Source: Oscillospiraceae bacterium
GTDB lineage: Bacteria > Bacillota > Clostridia > Oscillospirales > Oscillospiraceae
Reading direction: 5' to 3'
Assembly (NCBI GenBank): GCA_016293865.1
Contig: JAEDDG010000007.1
Location: 12,965-76,964, forward strand
Length of the DNA stretch: 64,000 nucleotides
Shown here piece after piece: positions 43,836 through 52,239 of the stretch (positions are counted from its first letter, which is position 1; each line of letters begins with the position of its first letter). The notes below the pieces were generated by a model, which saw nothing but the letters and a program-made list of their open reading frames with translations, ran no database searches and was not told where the DNA came from. The translations under genes and the position numbers were made by a program.

Positions 43836-43858
43836 GGCAGCCCCGCTCCAGGGCTGCC
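43836..43858 (-). terminator. Terminator after the small 44-kb membrane protein
   Basis: The 8-base-pair stem GGCAGCCC/GGGCTGCC is followed by TTTATCTTTT on the minus strand, 42 bases after the stop. Confidence 0.7.
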
Positions 43859-43899
43859 CTGCAGTTTTCCGATTCAGAAGCCGGCGCCCGACAGGCGGA

Positions 43900-44136
43900 T
43901 CAGTCGTCTCCGCAAAATGCGGCCACAAAACAAATTCCGAGACCTGCAAGCATAACAAGCATTCCAATAAGAAACGGAACAAGCATGTGCGTCCCGAGGA
44001 AAGAACCCAAAAGTCCGTCAATCCCATTCCAGTTCCATGGATTCTGCGCTGCATAAATAAAACTGAATGCAGAAAACACCAGTCCAACCACGGTAAGCAG
44101 CGCGCCAAAAATCACTTTACAGCCTTTGTCGTTCAT
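43900..44136 (-). CDS. Small two-TM membrane protein
   Basis: The 78-residue protein has two hydrophobic segments (about residues 8-29 and 51-73) and few charges. I recognise no family. The start has a GGGGG ribosome-binding site, and a good promoter lies just upstream. With its own promoter and terminator it is a complete single-gene unit, which supports that it is real. Confidence 0.75.
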   Translation of the reverse strand: MNDKGCKVIFGALLTVVGLVFSAFSFIYAAQNPWNWNGIDGLLGSFLGTHMLVPFLIGMLVMLAGLGICFVAAFCGDD

Positions 44137-44177
44137 GATAAAACCCCCGGTCAGTTCCGGCCTGTCGGCCTGCCTTC

Positions 44178-44206
44178 ATTTTAACAGTTCCCAACCGCGT
44201 TTGCAA
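44178..44206 (-). promoter_or_regulatory. Promoter of the small membrane protein gene
   Basis: TTGCAA (44206-44201) and TAAAAT (44183-44178) are 17 bases apart on the minus strand. Confidence 0.65.
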
Positions 44207-44264
44207 CAGAGCATCGGCCGCTTTTGCGGCAGTGCAGACGAACTGCGGCCTTCGCCCGGCTGAA

Positions 44265-44293
44265 TTGACAACCAGTCATCCAGAAGATATAAT
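44265..44293 (+). promoter_or_regulatory. Perfect consensus promoter of the CDP-glycerol operon
   Basis: TTGACA (44265-44270), 17 bases, TATAAT (44288-44293). It is the only promoter in the window with both hexamers perfect. Confidence 0.88.
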
Positions 44294-44377
44294 GACAGCA
44301 GCTGAATTCAGTCCAAAAGCTGTGCCTGCGCAGGTTTTCTGCACAGGGAATCATCGGAAAGCAGGCTTTTTCAAAAC

Positions 44378-45526
44378 ATGGGTATTTTGTTTAAAATCAA
44401 GCGGCGCGTTCTCTGGCAGCTTTTTTCCCTTCTGCCGAAGGACATGAATAAGGTCGTGCTTACAAGCTTCTACGGGCGCGGCTATTCCGACAGCCCCCGC
44501 GCCATTGCGGAGGAGCTGCTGCGCAGGAAAGACTATAAGCTTTACTGGACGGTGAAGGGCCAGGCGGAGGCGGACAGCCTGCCGCAGGACATCACACCGC
44601 TCAGACTCGACAGCGCCGGAGAAATCTATCATGCCTGCACCGCCGGCTTCTGGATTGACAATTCCCGCAAATGGTCGTTTGTGTGCAAGCGCGGACGTCA
44701 GTTTTACATTCAGACCTGGCACGGCTTCCCGCTCAAGCGCATTGAAAAGGACGCAGGCAGCGCTCTGCCGCCGGAATACATCAAAAGCGCCAGGCATGAT
44801 TCCGCCATGAGTGACCTTTTCCTGTCAGACAGCCGTTTTTTGTCAGACATTTACCGCAGCGGCTTCTGGTACAGCGGTGAAATTCTGGAGGAGGGTCTTC
44901 CGCGCAACGATATTCTGAAAAACCCGCCGGCCGGCGTGGAGGAAAGAGTCCGGACCGCTCTGCACATCCCGGAAAACCGGCGTATGATGCTGTACGCGCC
45001 CACCTTCCGCAGAGACTGCGGCCTGGATGTGTATGACATCGACTACACCCGCTGCACCGGGGCGCTGAAGGCGCGCTTCGGCGGCGACTGGATCATTCTG
45101 GCAAAGCTCCATCCCAACATTGCGGCAAAGGCCGGCCAGCTGAATCTGGACGGCGTCCATGTGCTCAACGCATCCGACTATCCGGACATTCATGAGCTCT
45201 ATATTGCATGCAGCGCAATGATCACCGATTATTCGTCCACCATGTTTGACTTTATGATCACAGGCAAGCCCTGTTTCCTCTATGTCAACGATGTGGACGC
45301 CTACAAAAACGACAGGAACTTCTATTTTGACCTGGATCGGCTGCCTTTCGGCCGCGCAGTGGATAACGACAGTCTGGACATGCTGATCCGTACTTTTGAC
45401 CAGTCTGTGCAGGACAGGCGCCGGGAGGTTTTCATGGACGATTTCGGGATCCGCGAAACCGGACGGGCCGCGGCTGCAGCGGCGGACAAAATGGACAAAA
45501 TCAGAGCTGAAAGGACAAAAGCATGA
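44378..45526 (+). CDS. CDP-glycerol glycerophosphotransferase family protein
   Basis: The 382-residue enzyme has the TagB/TagF fold: QTWHGFPLKRIEKDAGS (about residues 112-128, with the catalytic histidine), MLYAPTFRRDCG and MITDYSSTMFDFMITGKP (about residues 284-301). It adds glycerol phosphate to a growing glycan or teichoic acid from CDP-glycerol. It overlaps the tagD gene by four bases; that gene would supply the CDP-glycerol. No exporter or other teichoic gene is near. The ribosome-binding site is weak. Confidence 0.9.
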   Translation: MGILFKIKRRVLWQLFSLLPKDMNKVVLTSFYGRGYSDSPRAIAEELLRRKDYKLYWTVKGQAEADSLPQDITPLRLDSAGEIYHACTAGFWIDNSRKWSFVCKRGRQFYIQTWHGFPLKRIEKDAGSALPPEYIKSARHDSAMSDLFLSDSRFLSDIYRSGFWYSGEILEEGLPRNDILKNPPAGVEERVRTALHIPENRRMMLYAPTFRRDCGLDVYDIDYTRCTGALKARFGGDWIILAKLHPNIAAKAGQLNLDGVHVLNASDYPDIHELYIACSAMITDYSSTMFDFMITGKPCFLYVNDVDAYKNDRNFYFDLDRLPFGRAVDNDSLDMLIRTFDQSVQDRRREVFMDDFGIRETGRAAAAAADKMDKIRAERTKA

Positions 45527-45927
45527 AACGAGTGATCACCTACGGCACGTTTGACCTTCTCCACTACGGGCACATCAATCTTCTGCGCCGGGCAAAGCAG
45601 TACGGCGATTACCTGATCGTGGCGCTTTCCACGGACGAATTCAACTGGAGCAAAAAGCAGAAGAAATGTTATTTTGATTATGAACAGCGCAAGCAGCTTC
45701 TTGAAGCCGTGCGCTATGTCGATCTGGTCATTCCGGAGGAAAACTGGGAACAGAAAATCTCGGACGTTCAGGAGTACCATGTCGACACCTTTGTCATGGG
45801 CGATGACTGGGCCGGCAAGTTTGATTTCCTGAAGCCCTACTGCGAGGTGGTCTATCTGCCGCGCACGCCGGAAATCTCCACGACACAGATCAAGCACGAT
45901 CTCAACAGCAGCACACAGCATGCGTGA
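45523..45927 (+). CDS. tagD: Glycerol-3-phosphate cytidylyltransferase
   Basis: TagD makes CDP-glycerol from CTP and glycerol 3-phosphate. The 134-residue sequence begins VITYGTFDLLHYGHINLLRRA with the HxGH motif at residues 14-17, and ends with the RTPEISTTQIK motif that binds CTP. The length is the family norm. It is coupled to the transferase upstream. The residues WSKKQKKCYFDYEQRKQL agree with TagD more than with other cytidylyltransferases. Confidence 0.96.
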   Translation: MKRVITYGTFDLLHYGHINLLRRAKQYGDYLIVALSTDEFNWSKKQKKCYFDYEQRKQLLEAVRYVDLVIPEENWEQKISDVQEYHVDTFVMGDDWAGKFDFLKPYCEVVYLPRTPEISTTQIKHDLNSSTQHA

Positions 45928-45970
45928 CAGCGCGCACTGCCGGCGGCTATTTTAAAAAATTGATGACAGA

Positions 45971-46010
45971 GCGGGTGAAAAACAGTTGTTTTTCACCCGC
46001 TTTTCTTTTC
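45971..46010 (+). terminator. Terminator after tagD
   Basis: A 13-base-pair stem, GCGGGTGAAAAAC (45971-45983) with GTTTTTCACCCGC (45988-46000), and a TTTTCTTTTC tail. It lies 43 bases after tagD and also ends near the convergent trmO. Confidence 0.88.
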
Positions 46011-46026
46011 CGCCTCCGCCGGTCAC

Positions 46027-46755
46027 TCAGCCTGATTGATCCGCCGGCGCCCCTCCGTCCTCACATGCCGTCACACGGAAAACCCGGAGCGTCTCCCCTT
46101 CCACTGCAAATCCCACATCAAAGCCGGCAAACGGCAATCCGTACACTTTTTCCGGACTGTCATCATAGCCGGGACGCGGATCCTCTGCCAGAATTCCCAG
46201 AAGCGGCGCACGCAGCCTCTCCGGGATCTGCTCAAGAAGCGCCGGTGGGAAATCCACCTGCAGAAGATGGGTTTTCGTACCGGCTGTGTATCCCTCGGCT
46301 GCATCCGGCCGGCAGTCAGTCAGGGGCACATATGGTTTGATGTCAAAAACCGGCGTCCCGTCCAGCAGATCCGCGCCGGCCACCAGGAGAACAGGACCAT
46401 CCGCAGCGCTGCAGTCAATTCCCGTCAGCCGCACGCAGGAGAGTCCCAGGCCATTTGGTCTGAAGGGCGAGCGGGAAGCAAAAACACCCACCCTGCGGTT
46501 TCCGCCCAAACGCGGCGGCCGCACAGTCGCATGCCACTTTCTGCCGCTGCAGGCCGAAAAATGCCAGATCAGCCAGATGTGCGAAAACCCCTCCAGCTCC
46601 CGCAGTGCCTCCGCCTGCCTGTACTCCGGCTCAAATACCACGCGCCCCTGCAGCGTTTCCACAAGTCCGCTCTGCCGCGGGATTCCGAATTTTGATGAAA
46701 AGCCTGTCTGTATCCGCGCAATCGGATGAATCAGCAGGCTGCCGCTGTCCGTCAT
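46027..46755 (-). CDS. trmO: tRNA t6A37 N6-methyltransferase TrmO
   Basis: TrmO methylates t6A at position 37 of tRNA-Thr to m6t6A with SAM. The 242 residues begin IHPIARIQTGFSSKFGIPRQ, the UPF0066 start, and contain GFSHIWLIWHFS, the SPFRPNGLGLSCVRL motif and a C-terminal ASPDPRP-like block (AEDPRPGYDDSPEKVYGLPF). The start is ATG 46755, preceded by GGAAG. The convergent tagD terminator is close to its end. Confidence 0.92.
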   Translation of the reverse strand: MTDSGSLLIHPIARIQTGFSSKFGIPRQSGLVETLQGRVVFEPEYRQAEALRELEGFSHIWLIWHFSACSGRKWHATVRPPRLGGNRRVGVFASRSPFRPNGLGLSCVRLTGIDCSAADGPVLLVAGADLLDGTPVFDIKPYVPLTDCRPDAAEGYTAGTKTHLLQVDFPPALLEQIPERLRAPLLGILAEDPRPGYDDSPEKVYGLPFAGFDVGFAVEGETLRVFRVTACEDGGAPADQSG

Positions 46756-46843
46756 GATCTGTCTTCCGCCTTTCCTCCCGGTTTTTCTGCTCTGCCGAAG
46801 GCGCTGCGGCAAAAGGCCGCCCGCCGTCCTGAACCCTGCATAA

Positions 46844-47395
46844 TCAGTCTCCGCTGCCGGGACCTGTCAATTCACCGCGTCCCTGATACTCACTGCGGAG
46901 AATCTCATCCATCTCTTCCGGCGTTTCCCTGCAGCCGCCGGCCAGCCACATCTTCACAAGCGCGTTCAGCCCGCTTCTGAAAAACTCCACATGATATGCA
47001 ATGTACCTGTTGTCAAAATGGCGCTCCGCCTGATGAATGTCATAGTATTTCAGCTTGAAATGATTGTCATATCCCAGTTTGAAATAAGTCCGGTAAAACA
47101 GCTGGTTTTTCCGGATATGCCGGAACAGCCGCAGATAATCGTTGCTGTTCCAGCCTTCGGTATTCTCCTCTTCATAAAGCTCGCTGACATCATCCTCCAG
47201 GCGCTTTCTCACCTGATCTGCAAGATCATACAGGTCTGCAAAATTGGCATAGAAAGTGCTGCGGTTCAAGCCGCATTTCTTGCAGATGTCAGACACGGTC
47301 AGTTCATTCAATTCCCTGTCCTGCAGGAGCTCAACAAACGCCTTTTCAATCCGCTCCACAGATTCACGCCGGCGGCGGTTATTTTTCGTATTCAT
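46844..47395 (-). CDS. TetR/AcrR family transcriptional regulator
   Basis: The protein of 183 residues has an N-terminal TetR helix-turn-helix (ELTVSDICKKCGLNRSTFYA, about residues 29-48) and a helical ligand domain. Its start lies 6 bases after GGAGA; an earlier ATG at 47407 is possible. A perfect inverted repeat lies immediately upstream and a related one before the divergent genes, which points to control of itself and of the 4-TM and dehydrogenase genes. The inducer is unknown. Confidence 0.9.
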   Translation of the reverse strand: MNTKNNRRRRESVERIEKAFVELLQDRELNELTVSDICKKCGLNRSTFYANFADLYDLADQVRKRLEDDVSELYEEENTEGWNSNDYLRLFRHIRKNQLFYRTYFKLGYDNHFKLKYYDIHQAERHFDNRYIAYHVEFFRSGLNALVKMWLAGGCRETPEEMDEILRSEYQGRGELTGPGSGD

Positions 47396-47409
47396 TTCTG
47401 TCTCCATTA

Positions 47410-47427
47410 TTCCAACACCGGTTGGAA
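47410..47427. promoter_or_regulatory. Operator 1 of the TetR regulator
   Basis: TTCCAAC-ACCG-GTTGGAA is a perfect 7-base inverted repeat with a 4-base centre, 15 bases upstream of the TetR start. Confidence 0.65.
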
Positions 47428-47436
47428 AATTGATGA

Positions 47437-47466
47437 TTGTTTCTCTTTTACTCTATGTAGTATACT
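47437..47466 (+). promoter_or_regulatory. Promoter of the 4-TM protein and dehydrogenase genes
   Basis: TTGTTT (47437-47442) and TATACT (47461-47466) are 18 bases apart. It lies between the two CAAC-N4-GTTG repeats. Confidence 0.55.
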
Positions 47467-47480
47467 GTATTCAGGATAAA

Positions 47481-47494
47481 ACAACAACTGTTGT
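47481..47494. promoter_or_regulatory. Operator 2, CAAC-N4-GTTG repeat
   Basis: ACAAC-AACT-GTTGT shares the CAAC-N4-GTTG core with operator 1. It lies just downstream of the -10 box, where a bound repressor would block transcription. Confidence 0.5.
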
Positions 47495-47520
47495 CTTAAT
47501 CTTTTTTAGAGGTGTTGAGC

Positions 47521-47892
47521 ATGAAAAAAAGCAGTTTCATCGCCCTTGTACTCGGTACTGTCAGCGGTGTCCTGTTCGCCCTCGGCGTCTGTATGGCGCT
47601 GATCCCGGAGTGGGATGCCTTCAGGCCCGGCGTGATTTTTGGCGTCGCTGGTCTGGCCCTCGGCATCATCACTGTGCTGATCTGGAGAAAAATGGAACAC
47701 AAAGCGCCGGTCAGGGTTGCCGGAAAAACAATTCTCGCCATCGCCGTCGGCATCGTCGGCGTGCTGGCCCTGGGCATCGGCATGTGTTTCAGTATGGTCT
47801 GGGACAAAATCATTGCCGGGATTCTGATTGGCCTGGCCGGCATTGTGATTCTGCTGTGCCTGATTCCTTTGACTGTGGGGATTCAAAAATGA
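47521..47892 (+). CDS. Small four-TM membrane protein
   Basis: The 123 residues form four hydrophobic segments (about 6-26, 36-54, 68-88 and 96-119) with short loops. I know no firm family; the form resembles small transport or stress proteins found beside TetR regulators. The ATG at 47521 is preceded by AGAGG. The stop overlaps the dehydrogenase start (ATGA), so the two are made together. Confidence 0.82.
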   Translation: MKKSSFIALVLGTVSGVLFALGVCMALIPEWDAFRPGVIFGVAGLALGIITVLIWRKMEHKAPVRVAGKTILAIAVGIVGVLALGIGMCFSMVWDKIIAGILIGLAGIVILLCLIPLTVGIQK

Positions 47893-48917
47893 AACAGACG
47901 ATGCTTTCAGCTCTTTACATGGGGCAAAACAAGGTCGACGTCAGTCAGGTGCCCGTCCCGGAAGTCGGGCCACATGACGTGCTGATCCGAAACACTTATT
48001 CCAGCATCTGCGGAACAGATGTTGCCGTATATACAAAAGGGCCGAACACGGGACACCGCATCAGCATCGGCGGCGAGTTCGGCCATGAAGCCGTTTCCCG
48101 CATTGCGGCAATCGGCGGGGAAACGGCCGGATTTCAGGTGGGACAGCGCGTCTATCCCTATCCGCTTTTTGCCAAGAATGATCCGCGCAGAGCCGGTACC
48201 ATCGGCGGATTTTCAGAATACATTTTAATTCCGGAGGCAAAAATCAACCATGCGCTTTATCCCGTTCCGGATGAAATCGACGACAGGACCGCCTGCCTGA
48301 CCGAGCCGTTCACAGTGGGCTGCAGAGCGGCGCGCCGCGCCATGCCGCAAAGCGGCGAAAACGCCGTCGTATTTGGCAGCGGGACAATCGGCATTGCCGC
48401 CGCGATCGCGCTGAAGTGGTTCGGGGCGGAAAAGGTCATGATCTGTGATCTCTCTGACTTCCGGCTTTCCATTGCCGGACAGCTCGGTTTTGAAACCTGC
48501 AACACGGGCAGTGAAAGCTTTACGGAAAAAGCCTCCGCCTACTTCGGTTCCGCGTACGCGCTTACAGGCCCGACTGCCGATATTGATATTTTCATCGACG
48601 CCGCCGGAAACACAGCCATTCTTGACCTTTTCATGCAGGCAGGAAAAATTGAAAGCCGATTTGTGTCAGTCGCCGTCAACAATGCAGTACGTCAGCTGGA
48701 TCTGCTGCATTTGACCTATGCACAAAAGAGCATCATCGGCTCCGGCGGATATACGCCTGAGGATGTGGCCGATGTATTCTCCATCATGAAAAGCGGCAGG
48801 TGGAATATCTCCTCAATCATTACGCATGAATTTCCTCTCAGCGAAATTGAAACGGCCATCCGGACGGCCTCAGACACGGAGCATGCCCTGAACGTTGTCA
48901 TCAAATTCGGTGCATAA
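47889..48917 (+). CDS. Zinc-type alcohol dehydrogenase family protein without the structural zinc lobe
   Basis: The 342-residue MDR enzyme has the catalytic zinc ligands in SSICGTDVAVY (C39) and GGEFGHEAVS (H and E near residues 62-63), and a Rossmann fold with VVFGSGTIGIAAAIALK. The four-cysteine structural zinc loop seen in most members is absent: the corresponding part reads LFAKNDPRRAGTIGGFSEYI. Sorbitol or threonine dehydrogenase activity is possible but unproven. It is co-transcribed with the 4-TM protein under the TetR regulator. Confidence 0.88.
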   Translation: MKQTMLSALYMGQNKVDVSQVPVPEVGPHDVLIRNTYSSICGTDVAVYTKGPNTGHRISIGGEFGHEAVSRIAAIGGETAGFQVGQRVYPYPLFAKNDPRRAGTIGGFSEYILIPEAKINHALYPVPDEIDDRTACLTEPFTVGCRAARRAMPQSGENAVVFGSGTIGIAAAIALKWFGAEKVMICDLSDFRLSIAGQLGFETCNTGSESFTEKASAYFGSAYALTGPTADIDIFIDAAGNTAILDLFMQAGKIESRFVSVAVNNAVRQLDLLHLTYAQKSIIGSGGYTPEDVADVFSIMKSGRWNISSIITHEFPLSEIETAIRTASDTEHALNVVIKFGA

Positions 48918-48995
48918 CCCCGGAAAAGGTCTGGTCAGGCAGATGCTCCGGCCGCTGCAGTTTCAAATTCATTCAAAGGAGCACAGTCAACTGAT

Positions 48996-49190
48996 ATGAA
49001 AGATTACACGATCCCCGAAGCAGGTCAAAATGCTTCCGGAAAAGCGGCAGAGCGCTCTGATGACGGCGGACAGACGAGACTGGAGGACACCTTCATCGGC
49101 AGATACCTGGCCAAAGACGGGGAAACAGTTGAAGAAGCGAGAAAACGGATCAGGCAGGAAGAACACCGCCGCAGACACGGATCGCTTTGA
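48996..49190 (+). CDS. Small charged protein, uncertain
   Basis: The 64-residue frame starts at ATG 48996, with GGAG about 14 bases upstream (a rather long gap). The second half, GETVEEARKRIRQEEHRRRHG, reads as a charged helix. No family is recognised. Its real status is open; coding bias in this region is moderate. Confidence 0.45.
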   Translation: MKDYTIPEAGQNASGKAAERSDDGGQTRLEDTFIGRYLAKDGETVEEARKRIRQEEHRRRHGSL

Positions 49191-49212
49191 GCGCTCTTTT
49201 TTCAGATTTCTA

Positions 49213-49241
49213 TTGACGAAGCGTCAAACTCGTGATAGGGT
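49213..49241 (+). promoter_or_regulatory. Promoter of the glycine riboswitch transcript
   Basis: TTGACG (49213-49218), 17 bases, then TAGGGT (49236-49241) with TGA just before it. Confidence 0.5.
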
Positions 49242-49269
49242 ATATGCATATTGAATAACGGCAAATGAA

Positions 49270-49435
49270 GTTCTTAGGAAAATGGCGCATGCCTGCCGAA
49301 GGAATAACACTCTCAGGCGTCCGGTTTCCGGACAGAGACTAAGAATGGATGTGGCTCTGGAGAATCTCAGAAATGAGTACCGAAGGTGCAAGGCGGTTTT
49401 CCGCTGAATCTCTCAGGTAAAAGGACAGAGTAAGC
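49270..49435 (+). ncRNA. Tandem glycine riboswitch (two aptamers)
   Basis: The first aptamer (about 49270-49345) contains CTGCCGAAGGAATAACACTC and CTCAGGCGTCCGG with GGACAGAGAC. The second (about 49353-49435) contains TCTGGAGAATCTCAG, GTACCGAAGGTGCAAGGCGG, CTCTCAGGTAAAAGGACAGAG. These are the known glycine aptamer elements, in the usual tandem form. A terminator lies about 50 bases after and then the AGCS symporter gene. Confidence 0.92.
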
Positions 49436-49486
49436 CCTGTTCCCCATCATCAGAGGGGAATTGTGTGCGTATATGTCTTGTTCTCC

Positions 49487-49520
49487 GGAGCGGCTGAATT
49501 TGCAGCCGTTCCGTTTTTTT
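49487..49520 (+). terminator. Expression-platform terminator of the glycine riboswitch
   Basis: CGGAGCGGCTG (49487-49497) and CAGCCGTTCCG (49503-49513) form an 11-base-pair stem with one G-U pair, followed by seven T. The ribosome-binding site GGAGG lies just after it. Confidence 0.85.
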
Positions 49521-49535
49521 ATGGAGGAAAAGAAA

Positions 49536-50921
49536 ATGCTATTGTCTATCGTTCAAACCATCAACTCGTATCTGTCGGACTACATTCTGGTAATTCTTCT
49601 GATCTCCGTGGGTTTGTGGTTCACCATCAAAACACGCTTTGTGCAGATCCGCTGCTTCGGCGAAGGCATGCGGAAGGTTTTCGGCAATCTGTCACTCAAC
49701 GGAAAAAAGCACCACAGCGGCATGAGTTCATTCCAGGCGCTGGCCACCGCCATCGCCGCACAGGTGGGAACCGGCAACATTGTCGGCGCCAGCGGCGCAA
49801 TTCTGACCGGCGGCCCCGGCGCCATTTTCTGGATGTGGATCATCGCCTTTTTCGGCATGGCCACAATTTATGCAGAGGCCACGCTCGCCCAGCAAACACG
49901 CAAAACGGATAAGAACGGGCGGATTCAGGGCGGCCCCGTTTATTACATAACCACCGCCTTCAAGGGCCGTTTCGGCCGCTTCCTTGCCGGCTTTTTCGCA
50001 GTGGCCATCATTCTCGCCCTGGGCTTTTTCGGCTGCATGGTTCAGTCCAACTCCATCGGCTCGACGTTTGAGACGGCGTTCGGCATTCCGTCCTGGGTTG
50101 TCGGTGTTGTGCTTGTAATCATCTGCGGCGTGATCTTTCTGGGCGGCGTCCGCCGTCTGGCCTCTGTCACGGAAAAGATCGTTCCCGTCATGGCCGCGCT
50201 TTTCCTGCTTGGCGGTCTCGTCGTTCTGATCGCGCGCATTCAGTATGTGCCTGCAACCTTCGGCATGATTTTCAAATACGCGTTCCAGCCGCAGGCCATC
50301 ATCGGCGGCGGCATCGGCTATGCGCTGAAAACCGCCATCAGCCAGGGTGCCAAGCGCGGCCTTTTCTCCAATGAGGCCGGCATGGGCTCCACCCCCCATG
50401 CACATGCGCTTGCAAATGTAGAAAATCCCCATGATCAGGGCGTTGTCGCCATGATCGGCGTATTCATCGATACATTTGTGGTTCTCACGCTGAATGCACT
50501 GGTGATTATCTGCACGCTGTATACCAGCGACGGCATTCTGGCCGCCGGCGCCATCCCCGACACCATCACCAAGGCCAATCTGGCACAGACCGCTTTCGGT
50601 TCAGTATTCGGCGCAAATGCAGGCGCAATGTTCGTCGCCGTCTGTCTGTTCTTCTTTGCATTTTCAACGGTTCTGAGCTGGAATCTCTTCGGAAAAATCA
50701 ACATGTCCTATCTTTTCGGAGAAAAGTCCACAAAAATCTACACCGTGATTGCCCTTGTATTCATCTTCCTGGGCACCGTGGCTTCCAACGATCTGGTTTG
50801 GGAGCTGTCCGATATGTTCAACCAGCTGATGGTCATTCCCAACGCCATTGCCCTGTTCGCCCTGACCGGTATGGTCGTCAAATCCGCACAGCGCCGCGCC
50901 GCGGACACACTGCAGAAATGA
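49536..50921 (+). CDS. Alanine/glycine:cation symporter (AGCS family)
   Basis: The 461-residue transporter has the AGCS signature GTGNIVGASGAILTGGPGAI (about residues 77-96) and about ten membrane segments. It takes up glycine or alanine with sodium. The start ATG 49536 lies 8 bases after GGAGG. Being under a glycine riboswitch argues for glycine as a main substrate. Binding of glycine probably leads to termination, since an importer is not needed when glycine is high, but the sense of switching cannot be read by eye. Confidence 0.93.
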   Translation: MLLSIVQTINSYLSDYILVILLISVGLWFTIKTRFVQIRCFGEGMRKVFGNLSLNGKKHHSGMSSFQALATAIAAQVGTGNIVGASGAILTGGPGAIFWMWIIAFFGMATIYAEATLAQQTRKTDKNGRIQGGPVYYITTAFKGRFGRFLAGFFAVAIILALGFFGCMVQSNSIGSTFETAFGIPSWVVGVVLVIICGVIFLGGVRRLASVTEKIVPVMAALFLLGGLVVLIARIQYVPATFGMIFKYAFQPQAIIGGGIGYALKTAISQGAKRGLFSNEAGMGSTPHAHALANVENPHDQGVVAMIGVFIDTFVVLTLNALVIICTLYTSDGILAAGAIPDTITKANLAQTAFGSVFGANAGAMFVAVCLFFFAFSTVLSWNLFGKINMSYLFGEKSTKIYTVIALVFIFLGTVASNDLVWELSDMFNQLMVIPNAIALFALTGMVVKSAQRRAADTLQK

Positions 50922-51008
50922 GCTTTCATCCGGCAGCGCTCCCCCGGCGGAATCCGCTCAGCGAAGCAGCACAGCCCCGCATGAAAAGCGAAACGGAATA
51001 TCAAAATG

Positions 51009-51035
51009 AGAGGCCTGCCCCCCGGGCAGGCCTCT
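51009..51035 (+). terminator. Terminator after the AGCS symporter gene
   Basis: AGAGGCCTGCCC (51009-51020) and GGGCAGGCCTCT (51024-51035) form a 12-base-pair stem followed by TGTCTGTTTTTC. The rest of the 50922-51222 gap holds no gene I can support. Confidence 0.82.
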
Positions 51036-51222
51036 TGTCTGTTTTTCTTCTGTTTTTCTCTGCTTTTCCCGCAGACCGGATGATTTGCAAGGACTGATCA
51101 AATGTCCTGTCTGAACTTCCCGTTCGACAGAGCCGCAGAAAACCCGTCCGCATCATTTCCCAGGCGCTTTTTCCGGTTTTGCGTCTTCAGCGTGCATGGC
51201 TTATCCTTTTCCGATTCTGCTT

Positions 51223-52239
51223 CTAATCCTGTTTTCTGCTTTTTGCAAAGGCGTTGACTATGATCCTGACTGCGGCAAAGAGCACACCGGCCACCGGCCA
51301 GACGATCCAGCTTCTCTCCCAGTCTTCAGTGATGAAGCTGTACGCCAGAAAACCGGCAGTCACCGCAAGCCAGTAAACGGTACTGAAAGCAGAACCTTCC
51401 TTTCTCTCACGCTTCGCCTGTTTTGAAAAATCTCCCTCTTCAAGCAGCTTCTGCATGGCAGACCATGTCGTGCCCGTCCGGACAAAAAACTGCACGCCTA
51501 TACCGACCAGCAGAAGAAGCACCGCCACGGCAGCAACGCTCCAGAAATCGCTCTCTGCCAGAAAGAGCACCAGGAAAAGCGGGATCACGGACAGAATGCA
51601 AAAACTGGTACCCAAAATCAGTCCGCGCGTATAGTGACTTTTATACTGCTCCCTTTTCTCACGGACCATATCCGATACGCCGTATTCGGTTTCGATGGCT
51701 TCTGTATCCAAAAATTCAAATGTCTTGCCTTTCATGCCGCTTGAAATGAAAACGGCGACCGCAGCGGCAATCATAAGAAACAGAACGATCAGCCCCACGC
51801 CGGCAGCGAGGTTTTCCGATATAGGCAGCACTTGCGTGTCTGCGCCGGCAGCCAGGACCAGAAGACACGCGGGTGAAAGAATGCACAGAAAAACGGCCAG
51901 CGCAAGCCGCTTTGCTGCCGCCGCCCGCTCATCCAGAAATGCCATGGCCTCCGCCATGGTGACCTTTCTGGCTGTCTCCGGCATGGCGTCCTGCCGATCA
52001 GACGCCGGCCGCTCCACCGCAGGTATGCAGCATTCTTCCGTCTGCTCCTCTTTCAGCAGATAGTCCGTGCTGACGCCGAAAATCCGGCTCATCTGTACGA
52101 TTTTTTCAAGCTCCGGTACCGACTGTGCGCCCTCCCACTTGGAGACGGACTGCCGCGTCACATTCAGTCTCTCAGCCAGTTCTTCCTGCGACCAGCCGTT
52201 CTGTCTGCGCAGTGTGATGATTTTGTCTGCAAGGATCAT
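51223..52239 (-). CDS. Membrane-bound XRE-type helix-turn-helix regulator
   Basis: The 338-residue protein has an N-terminal Cro/CI helix-turn-helix (LRRQNGWSQEELAERLNVTR, about residues 10-29), a linker, and four or five membrane segments from about residue 105 to the end. Such proteins are common in Firmicutes; the membrane part is thought to sense envelope stress. The ATG at 52239 lies 8 bases after GGGGAG. No linked target gene is evident. It has its own promoter. Confidence 0.87.
   Translation of the reverse strand: MILADKIITLRRQNGWSQEELAERLNVTRQSVSKWEGAQSVPELEKIVQMSRIFGVSTDYLLKEEQTEECCIPAVERPASDRQDAMPETARKVTMAEAMAFLDERAAAAKRLALAVFLCILSPACLLVLAAGADTQVLPISENLAAGVGLIVLFLMIAAAVAVFISSGMKGKTFEFLDTEAIETEYGVSDMVREKREQYKSHYTRGLILGTSFCILSVIPLFLVLFLAESDFWSVAAVAVLLLLVGIGVQFFVRTGTTWSAMQKLLEEGDFSKQAKRERKEGSAFSTVYWLAVTAGFLAYSFITEDWERSWIVWPVAGVLFAAVRIIVNAFAKSRKQD

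Noticed and set aside
47256..47888. N-terminal extension of the dehydrogenase frame
   Set aside because: The extension overlaps the TetR gene, its promoter and the 4-TM gene; the real start at 47889 overlaps the previous stop.
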